In this document: positions 9,688 to 64,000 of the stretch, one piece after another | Position numbering within the stretch: the first letter of the stretch is position 1 | How the letters are laid out: every line of letters begins with the position of its first letter | Notes under the pieces: generated by a model | Databases searched by the model: none | Told to the model about the DNA's origin: nothing | Seen by the model: the letters and a program-made list of their open reading frames with translations, nothing else | Translations under genes and position numbers: made by a program | DNA from: Monoplex corrugatus | Lineage: Eukaryota; Mollusca; Gastropoda; Littorinimorpha; Ranellidae | Assembly: GCA_030674185.1 (NCBI GenBank) | Contig: CM060312.1 | Coordinates: 28,758,835 to 28,822,834, forward strand | Length of the DNA: 64,000 nucleotides | Reading direction: 5' to 3'

Positions 9688-11760
9688 GTTTGGCCGATTC
9701 TGCTGGCTATTTCTGGTGTGCATCTGCTATCTGGTTCGATGACCGTTCCCAGATATTTAAACTTATTAACTTGTCTCAATGTTGTGCCATTTCCTATTAT
9801 TTTGCATGAGGGGATTCTTGTTTTTTTTGTTTTTACTGATTACCAAGACTTCAGTCTTTTTTTTTCTTTTTATTTAGCTCTAGCTCTATATTTCTGCTTT
9901 CCACTTTGCATAACGAAGATTGTTTATCATTTTCCCCCACTTGTATCCCTGGGCATTCTTCTATGTTTCACATGATGGTTTGGCTGTAAAGTTAAAACAA
10001 ATCTGGTGACAGAACATATCCCTGCCTAACCCCTCTTTTGATCTTTTGGAAAGAACTTATATCCTTTTCTATTCTCACTGTTGCTGTTTGTTCCTAATAC
10101 ATATTCCTTATTATTCTTAGGCCCTTTCCATCAACATTAAACCTTTCTAGTTGGTTGATCAGTTCTTCTCGTCTTACCTGATCAAAAGCAATGGTTTAAT
10201 CAACAAAGCATGAACACAAATCCTTATTCAATTTGACTGACCTTTCTATGAGAGTTCTTAGGATGCATATGGCATTAATGGTTCCTTTACCTTCGACAGA
10301 TCCACACTGTTCTTCTGCTACTTCTCTTTTAATTCTGTTCCTTGTCCTCACCATGATTATTCTACTATAATATTTGTTACATGACTCATCAAGCTGATTG
10401 TACGATGGAGTTCACATTTTACACCCCCTGTTGTCTTTGGAAGTGCAATGAAAACTGATTTTGATATATCTGTAGTAATATTGCCTGGTCCTGGGGCTTT
10501 TCCCGGTTTCATCATTTTTAACGTTGCTATAACTTCATCTTTCATTATGGGTGGTCGTTCACCATTCTTTCTTATCATATGTTCTTCGTTTCTGTCACCA
10601 TCAAAAACAGTCTTTAATGTACACTCCCCATCAATCTAATATTTTGGATTTTTCCATGATAGTCGTACCGTTTTTAGTTTTAAGTAATCAGTTAATGTGC
10701 ACATCCTTTTCCTATGGGTGATTTCTTCAATGTTTCTGTACATAAATTTAGGATCTGTTTTGTGTCGGTCTTCTATTTCTTTGCACTTTGTTTCCAGCCA
10801 AGTTTCCTTAGCTTTATTGCACCTATTACTGATTTCCTTGTGTATCTTTTTTTTTTTTTCGCACCACTGAGTGTTCTCGGACATTAATTTAAGAACTCGA
10901 TGACATACAATGAACTTCAGCTTAACGATGACAAGACAGAAGCTATCCTCATTGGCACCCGTCAAAAACTTTCTCAGCTGCCTCCTCTTTCTCTCCCATT
11001 ATGTAACACATCGTCCCAATTTCTGATTCAGCTAAAAAAACTTGGTGTCTGCCTTGACTCTACCCTCTCCATGAACAACTTTGCTTCTCAAACTGCCAGA
11101 TCTTGCTATCACCTCCATCATATAAGCCTGATCAGGAATTATCTCTCTATCGAAACAACTGCAAAACTCGTTCTCTCCTTCATAATGTCTTGCATTGATA
11201 ATTGTAATTCACTCCTGTCTGGTCTTCTTGCCTCCACCATTCACATCCTACAGCGCATTCAAAACAATGCTGCACACCTTGTACTCAAAAAGAAAAAAGC
11301 TGACCACATATCTCCTCTCCTGGCACAACTTCACTGGCTCCCTGTATCAAAGCACATACAGTACAAACTAGACACCATGTGCTACAAAAGCCTCAATAAC
11401 GCAGCCCCCGATTACCTGTCAAGCCTACTTGAGATCTATGTACCCTCACATACCCTCCGATCCTCTGACTTTTCGCTTTCCACGCACTAAGCTCAATACC
11501 TATGGTCCACGAGCCTTCTCTGTTTCTGGTCCACTCTCCTGGAACAAACTTCCTCTCTCAGTCCGTCAGCAACCTACTTTTGTCTCCTTCAAGTCCGCTA
11601 TCAAAACTCACCTTTTCTCCTCTGCATAAAATCCTGACCTCACTCAACCCCCTCTGCAGCCTGTCTCCGCTCCGAGTGGAATCACATTGTAATATATAAT
11701 TGTATATAATATGCTCTCTATAATTTTCCATTGCTTTTCTTCTTTTCCCCCATTTATAGC

Positions 11761-11832
<72 letters not shown>

Positions 11833-12530
11833 GTGTGTGTGTGTGTGTGTGCGTGCGTGTGTGTGTGCGTGCGTATGTGTCTGTTCAGCGCTTAGATTTG
11901 ATTTTTATCAAGATTTTGCGCTATATAAATATTGTAATTATCATTATTAATTATTATTATTATTCTTCCTCTTTTCCTTTTGCCCTCCTGCGCTCTTCCA
12001 TCAAACCTTACATTTCTTTTGTCTTCCAGTTCTTCTTTAATTTTACTTCAACTCGAGGGATTTTTTCACAAGCTTCATTTATCGACTTTATCGAGTTTCT
12101 TAACTTTGTCCATTGTTCCTCACTGTTACCAACGTCCTCTATACCACTGGAGTTCTTTTGAACATGTACATTACATTTTTTTGACGAATCGATTCATCTG
12201 TCTCGGAGAGTCCAATATTTAGTTTGACATTAGTTTGTTTTGTTTTGTTTTCTGTAGTTTCAGCTTAAATCTTCCCATTACAGGATTGTGATCACTGTTG
12301 CTGTCCGCGCCTGGTAATGTTTTTGCATCAGTAAAGAATTTCTAAATCAATTTGATTTCTTGTATTGCTCCCTGGATTCATCTACGTCCACTTTCTTCTG
12401 TTAGTTGCTCAAACCAAGTGTTTCCTATCATGAATTCATGTATTTGTACCCACTCATGAGGTCCAACTATGTCATCCACTTTCTCCTGTCTCGCTTTTGT
12501 ATTACTACACGAGCAAAAAGTACATTTACG
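9171..12530 (-). mobile_element. LINE family B, long minus-strand copy, split by a LINE A insertion
   Basis: On the minus strand the 3' end (9171, complement of the CATGATGATG tail) is followed upstream by [26 protein letters not shown] (about 9750) and an RT segment near 10357-10578 with MKPGKAPGPGNI and SVFIALPKTTGG. At 10640-10965 come RCNKAKETWL and DPKFMYRNIEEITHRKRM. Endonuclease-end sequence continues at 11966-12530. A LINE A copy lies inside it. Many stops and a T homopolymer (9659-9687) show it is inactive. Confidence 0.8.
10886..11965 (+). mobile_element. LINE family A, copy 2, inserted into LINE B
   Basis: This copy is longer than copy 1. It begins ELQLNDDKTEAILIG, the RT palm/thumb region of L2-like elements, then KKLGVCLDSTLSM and the same C-terminal block. 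A short internal deletion near 11455 shifts the frame relative to copy 1. It ends with the same (TG)n-bearing 3' UTR and GCGCTATATAAATATTG tail. The two copies look nearly identical over the shared part, which suggests recent activity. Confidence 0.85.
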
Positions 12531-12540
12531 TAGTTCGTAT

Positions 12541-12655
12541 AGGCAAGCAAGGACACAAGCAAGCAAGCAAACACACAAGCAAGCAAACATACAAGCAAGC
12601 AAACAAACAAACAAACAAAAAACAAACAAACAAACAAACAAACAAACACTCAAAA
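12541..12655 (+). repeat. (CAAG)n/(CAAA)n microsatellite
   Basis: Tetranucleotide tract changing from CAAG to CAAA units, at the edge of LINE B. Confidence 0.9.
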
Positions 12656-13024
12656 TAGGAAGAAATTCAAGATTTAGGATAAAATCAAACACACACTTAC
12701 ACAAACAATCAAACAAACATACACGAATATCACATTGAAAGAAATGAACAAATAATGAGCGAACAAGCCAATTAAGATGTACCTGTTATTGATTTTGAAG
12801 TGTGTTATGTTGATTTTTCTAAGGTGGTGGAAGACAAACCATGTCTATACATCACTGTAAGAGAAAGACATGAAAACGAGATGAGAATATGTATTTAACT
12901 GACGAACCAAGACAATGTCGATTTTTTTTTTTTACAAACTGGCATTTTTCAGTTGTACACAAAAGATCAAGAACAAGAAATCGATTCAACAGTTATACGA
13001 CAAAGCCAACAAATCATGTTCTTT

Positions 13025-13580
13025 CCTATTTCATTTGCCATCTACAGGTCAGGCCACAACTGATAATGAACGTGGCCGTCCTCCCCCCCCCCCCCCAACT
13101 GCCAATTGCCATGGAATTTGTTAGTCAGAGGAGTTGTAGTTGGAGATGATATCAATGCAATAAGTATTCAGCTATCTACATAGGCCAGAGCCGGCAAATC
13201 GGATTATTTCTTCCTATTTCATTTGCCATCTACAGGTCAGGCCACATCTGATAACGAATGTGGCCTTCTTCCTCCCCCTGCCATGGAATTTGGTAGTCAG
13301 AGGAGTTGTAGTTGGACATGACATCACTGCAATAAGCATTCAGCTGTCTGCATGATCCTCTTGACATTAGCGGCAGGGTGGTGAAGGATCAGATTTGGGA
13401 TTTGAAGCCTTCCAGGGTTGGGCTGAGGGCAACCTCAGCAGGAAGGCTGTTCCAGTCGGTTATGGTCCTGGGGAAGAAAGACTTTTGTCTGATGACGCTC
13501 CTGTTCTCGCTGTATCTGACGCTGTTGTCTGTTAGTCTTCCTGGGCTCCTCGTTTTGCTTGCTCGTCTACCATCTCAGTT
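13025..13580 (-). mobile_element. LINE family D, 3' end, with duplicated 3' UTR
   Basis: 13376-13510 read on the minus strand gives SFFPRTITDWNSLPAEV and LEGFKSQI-stop, the typical RT C-terminus of CR1/Jockey-type LINEs. Downstream on that strand the 3' UTR block at 13207-13350 is repeated at 13025-13165 (shared TTTGCCATCTACAGGTCAGG). A related fragment lies at 34914-35033. Confidence 0.7.
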
Positions 13581-13726
13581 CATGGTATCCCATAGTGAGC
13601 CGAAATCCACTGAAGGACAGCTCTTCTGGTAGTCGATCTAAATTAATGCCTTCCCCCTTTCGTCTTTTTGTTTTGTTTTGAAAAGGCGGATTGAAAACTA
13701 CTACAAAAACAACAATAATACACAAC

Positions 13727-13772
<46 letters not shown>
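13727..13772 (+). repeat. (CA)n microsatellite
   Basis: Perfect CA tract downstream of the LINE D fragment, in intergenic DNA. Confidence 0.95.
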
Positions 13773-13775
<3 letters not shown>

Positions 13776-14025
13776 ATAAGACATAGATTCACCCCTCCCC
13801 ACGGACACATATTACAAAAAGAAGAAATCGAGAAACGATGAAAGGTTACCGTGCTTATAAGTTAAACTGGAATGTAAATTTCTGTCGACAATATAAGGAT
13901 AGCGATATAAGAATAGAGTACTTTTACTTCATCGTATAAAGTAAAAGTTATACAAAACTAAGAATATAAAACACTACATTTGCTGCTTGTCTTCACAAAA
14001 AGATTGCTTGCAACTGTGGCGGCTT

Positions 14026-14190
14026 TCATGGAACTGAGCAAATCCTTAAATAGAGCAATGCAGAAAAAGTACGTTGACAACAAAAATGGCGGTGTTTTGG
14101 AAGAGGCTCAAGCTTGGACTTGATTTGAAGTGAATTTAACGTATAAAATTGTCTTACTCCTAAAGAAAGTTTGTAATCGTCGTAAGTACG
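14026..14190 (+). promoter_or_regulatory. Candidate promoter patch upstream of TUBGCP6
   Basis: This holds CAAAAATGGCGGTG at 14081-14094, a strong YY1-type element of the kind found at start sites of housekeeping genes, in single-copy-looking DNA between repeats. TUBGCP6's first coding exon is preceded by an acceptor-like TTTTTTGTGCAG (17021-17032), so a non-coding first exon could lie here. This is inference only. Confidence 0.25.
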
Positions 14191-14251
14191 CAAAGACACT
14201 ATCATAATGCTGTCTGCTGTTCTGATCACACTTGGGTTGTGCTTGTTACAA

Positions 14252-14468
14252 TGTGTGTGTGTGTGGTGTGTGTGTGTGTGTGTGTGTGTCACTGTCACGA
14301 CTGTGTGTGTGTCACTGTGTGTGTGTGTCTCACTGTGTCACGTGTGTGCGTGTATGTGTGTGTGTGTGTGCCTGTGTGTCACTGTGTGTGTACTGTGTCA
14401 CTCACTCACTGACTCAGTCACTGTCAGTGTGTGTGAGTGAAAAACAATGCTCACGCGCGTGCGCTTGC

Positions 14469-14501
<33 letters not shown>

Positions 14502-14530
14502 ACTGTCACAGTGTCAGTGTCGAGTGTGTG
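14252..14530 (+). repeat. Degenerate (TG)n with GTCACTG interruptions
   Basis: TG tracts broken by repeated TCACTGTG-type units, low complexity over about 280 bases. The valine/cysteine ORFs here are artefacts. Confidence 0.85.
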
Positions 14531-14639
14531 TGTCAGTGAATGACACTCACTCAGTCACTGTATTCTTAGTCACAGTTAGTGTGACTGTGTCACAGTGTGT
14601 GTTACCCAACTTACTGTGTGGTAGTGTATAGTGACTATA

Positions 14640-15657
14640 GACTAGTGTATAGTCTAATCATAATCGTAATATTATAATATATGTGTTGTAATGTGCAGGC
14701 CTATAGTATTCAGCATAATAACTATAAATTATAGTGTGATATTAGTATAGGCCTGTTTATATGCATATATGATACAGTAGGTTTAGATTATTGTCTATAA
14801 ATAGACATGCTGACAAGCTGATTCCATTATTTTAGCGCAAAGAATTGTGTCCAACATCGGGAGATAGTTACAGATACAAACATTCTTACCAGCTCAGCAC
14901 TTACACATACTCTAGTTCAGAAAGATACATTCAGGTTCATAGAATGGTACAAAGTACATGTCTACACATAGTTCTATAACAGATGGAGCATATATTATTA
15001 ATTATATCAGGTGTAAAAGTTCAGCCCATTATACTTTGTAGAAGTGGTGCTTACTGAGTAAAAACTTTTGTAAGCATTATGTTCGTTCTAGTGAAATTCA
15101 AGTAACTTGAAACTAATGAAAGGAAAAACACCAAGATTAAGTGTACAAAATCTAGTACAACTACAAGCGTCTGATATTGCACTACACTTACCATAGTTAA
15201 CACATACATGTATACAAGCAGGTATATATGTGAATCAGAACCACCAGATCTCACCTTGACAACTCACCCAGCTAGTGTTAGGATGTTGATCTACATATTT
15301 AAAAGTTTTCCACTGGTTTCAGTTACATTTTTTCTAATGTTTGTATGTTTTGCTCCTTCCAGCAGCTTACACCCACAAACATCATCTTTGAATGACAATA
15401 ATCTAACTTAGAATACATAGATCATTAGATGTAGAGATGATGTATTTATATATATATACAGGTAGATAGCGAGAGAGAGAGAGAGAGAAGGAGGGAAGGA
15501 GGTGGAGAGGTCAGGAACTTTTTTGCATAGGTTATATTAACCCATTGCAAATATGTAGGTTATTGTTTTTCCAAAATAGAAGAAAGAGAGCATGATGATA
15601 TGACTATGTTTTCATTCCCATGTGTGTGTATCTGTATGATGTATCTGTGCGTGTATG

Positions 15658-15729
<72 letters not shown>

Positions 15730-15826
15730 AAAGAGAAAGAGGCTGATGATATGGATCAAGACTCAAAACACTTGAATACTGATGTACACTGGCTCTTTAT
15801 ATTGCGCGTGCGCGCGCGCGCGCTTG

Positions 15827-15872
<46 letters not shown>

Positions 15873-17020
15873 AATTGTGTTGTGATGGGGTTTGCCTCAG
15901 GGCTGTTGCTGTACTGGCCTGAGGTTGCCCCTCAGAAGATTTAGGGCAAATAGGAACTTATCATTTTCAGTTAAATAGCATCTCATTATTGATAGAATAA
16001 CCAAAACTTTCACACACTTATGGCAAAAAGATTGGGAAATTTGAATATGTCAAATTGGAATCTGTATATTGAAATATTTTTGTAGTATAAATGGTTTCAT
16101 GGCTTTTTTTTCCATAATCAATACAGTTAATTAGTGAATTATCATTCCCTTTAATATTGTATCAAGTATCACTTTCTGCCTCAGAAACTTCCATTTTCAC
16201 CATTACCAGGATTGTTGCCATCAAAAGCAAGCAGTTGCATGATGTCCTCAATTGTGAGACCACAATTTTTTGCCATTTTTTCTTTTCAGATTGGCTAAAA
16301 AATTGTTCTGGCAACATGCAAACATCGACCAAATGTTAACGCAAGTAAGCAAAGATGGGAGATAACTAGAGCCAGTTTTGTACCTTCAACTGGTGAAACT
16401 ACGGTTTATGCTTCCCGTTCACAGAGGTTGCTAGCATGAAACAACTATTAATGCTTCATGTCACAAATGTGCCAATGTGTCATGTGAAAAAGAGAGGAAC
16501 ACACCTGAAAAACTGAGTGTAAGCTAGCTGAGTAGCTCATATTTGTGTGATATGTTCAGATTAACCCTTTGACTCTCACACCCTGTCTACCAGTACCAAC
16601 TGCAAAAACTTAATCCTTTCACTCCCTCACCCTATCCCTGAGCATCCTGTGCTAGATTTCTTCAAATCCCTTTTGAAAATGTCTAGAGCAATAAAAACGT
16701 TAACCTTTTCACTCCCTCAGGGATAGGGTGAGGGAGTGAAAGGGTTAACGTTTTTATTTGCTTGCATGGTTGACAGTGTACGGTGCTAGTGGATAGGGTG
16801 AGGGAGCCAAAGGGTTATGTTAGTTTTTATTGCTCTAGACTAGCAGTTCCTGCTAGTTATTCTTATTTCCTTTTTCGTCAGTTGTATTATGTTGCTCATT
16901 TAACATTTAATTTAACGATAATATTGTGTAAAGTGGAACGAGTTTTCATTTTAAGTGGAATGTTTTTTCAACTTTATGAATAAGATTATTATTTAGAATT
17001 TTATGAATTGATTCATTCAC
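14640..17020. other. Intergenic region upstream of TUBGCP6
   Basis: AT-rich sequence with no ORF that shows a domain. It contains a GA tract (15471-15488), TG tracts (15667-15726 and 15828-15870) with a short alternating CG run (15806-15822), and the hairpin MITE at 16564-16822. I see no gene. Confidence 0.6.
16564..16822. mobile_element. TTAA-type hairpin MITE, copy 1
   Basis: This is built from inverted copies of TTAACCCTTTGACTCCC and its complement. The centre is a near-perfect palindrome: arms 16690-16719 and 16729-16758 (30 nt, one mismatch) around a 9-nt loop. The same arm sequences recur near 28250, 30698, 33890, 37531, 47490 and 63414. Confidence 0.75.
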
Positions 17021-17083
17021 TTTTTTGTGCAGTGACTGTGACAGATGGTAATAAAAATAGTATAATACACAGCAGAGCCAACA

Positions 17084-62945
<45,862 letters not shown>

Positions 62946-63104
62946 GTAAGTACATTGGATGTTTCCGTCTTTGTGGTGTCCTGTACCTGTAAGAATTTGT
63001 TGTTGTTTTGTTGTGTTGATGTGTTTATGATACCATTCTTGTACCACTAGTTCCATGCCACTTATTCCTGCTCACCAATACACTCCCAAACCCCCATCAA
63101 AATT

Positions 63105-63285
63105 AAGGTCACCATGAGAGTGGAGCATGTATGCCATAGGATTTGGTACAGTTTTTGACAGACCTATGATGATTAGAATGATAGTGATGGTGCTGTGGAG
63201 TACCATTTTGGAATAGGATTACAGAACAGGGCTGTACTCTGTGCTTGCTTTCATGATGTATCCTGGCATCATCCGGATGGAAAAT
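63105..63285 (+). repeat. Dispersed repeat shared with 21596-21780
   Basis: AGGTCACCATGAGAGTGGAG to TTCATGATGTATCCTGGCAT. Unclassified. Confidence 0.45.
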
Positions 63286-63362
63286 AGGCTGAAGATAGTC
63301 TACCTTTTAAACTTTGTAGCCACAGGCTGAAGATAGTCTACCTTTTAAACTTTGTAGCCACA
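63286..63362 (+). repeat. Tandem duplication, about 38 bp
   Basis: AGGCTGAAGATAGTCTACCT through TTTGTAGCCAC occurs twice in a row, perfectly. Confidence 0.9.
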
Positions 63363-63413
63363 CTACGTTCTGATAGTTCAGTGGCCATAGCCCTGGTTCT
63401 TGAAAGCTGACGT

Positions 63414-63860
63414 TAACCTTTTCACTTCCTCAACCTATCCATGATCTGAAAAAAATGAACCCTTTCATTCCCTTTCCCCATCCTCCAGCTCCCTGACTAA
63501 TGGATTTTTTGAGTGAGTGAAAGGATTAAGTTTTTGCTTTGTTATCATGACAACGCATGAAGCTGGTGGATAGGATGAGGAAGTTAAAGGGTTAAGTTTT
63601 TGCTTTGCTATCATAGCTGATAACACGGGCAGCTGATGGACAGTGTAAGGAGGTGAAAGGGTTGAGTTATTGGTTTACTAACATGGCTGATAATGCAGGA
63701 AGCTGGTGGATAGGGTAAAGGAGTGAAAGAGTAAAGTTTCTGCTCTGTTATCATGGCTGATAATACAGGAAGCTGGTGGATAGGGTAAAGAATTGTAAAG
63801 GTTAATTTTTTTGCTTTGCTCTCATGGCTGATAATGGAGGAAACCAGTGGACAAAATGAG
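63414..63860. mobile_element. TTAA MITE, multimeric copy
   Basis: TTAACCTTTTCACTTCCTCA at the left, followed by at least four successive right-arm units (GGTGGATAGGGTAAAGGAGTG-like with GCTGATAA between). The family is amplified in tandem here, in TUBGCP6 intron 22. Confidence 0.65.
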
Positions 63861-64000
63861 GGAGTCAAACAAGCTATGCATAATCGAGTAGGGTTGTCCA
63901 GTGGATAGATAACAAGGTTTTTGCTCTGGCTTGAACACACCACCCCAGTCCATCCAGCCATTAATGCATACCTGTTCATTGGTAAGGATGAGCAAGTTAA
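63861..64000. other. Right edge, intron 22
   Basis: No exon is visible between 62946 and the window end, so TUBGCP6 continues beyond it. Confidence 0.6.

Overview
The window is animal nuclear DNA. Short exons with GT-AG borders sit in long introns full of microsatellites, LINE fragments, tRNA-derived SINEs and DNA-transposon remnants. Protein similarity and repeat style fit a lophotrochozoan, most likely a gastropod mollusc; the species cannot be named from this sequence.

Two conserved genes are supported, arranged head to head. On the minus strand (1016-8834) are the first four coding exons of twinfilin, an actin-monomer-binding and filament-capping ADF-homology protein. It begins MSHQTGI, like its family, and runs off the left edge. 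Its third intron (1144-4146) has the splice signals of a minor-spliceosome (U12) AT-AC intron. Exon 2 carries one surplus base in a homopolymer that breaks the frame. On the plus strand (17084-62945) are 22 coding exons of gamma-tubulin complex component 6 (TUBGCP6), 1391 codons with consistent phases at every junction. The C-terminal gamma-tubulin-binding domain lies beyond the right edge. The protein has a serial 22-residue repeat region where the vertebrate protein has 27-residue repeats, and three copies of a short [LM]PxWA motif.

Layout: 1-8.9 kb twinfilin and its introns; 8.9-17 kb intergenic, with nested LINEs, microsatellites and two candidate promoter patches; 17-63 kb TUBGCP6. Inside TUBGCP6 introns lie a 3.8 kb 28-bp minisatellite, four TTAA-flanked piggyBac-like elements (three with recognisable, internally deleted transposase remnants), a CAGGG-ended terminal-inverted-repeat element with a target duplication, a hairpin MITE family that also begins and ends in TTAA, at least five SINE families, and a decayed multi-exon gene of unknown origin (31.8-33.6 kb).

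The two genes act in different parts of the cytoskeleton (actin and microtubule nucleation); nothing here shows that they work together. All exon borders were read by eye from splice consensus, phase and family similarity, with no transcript support.
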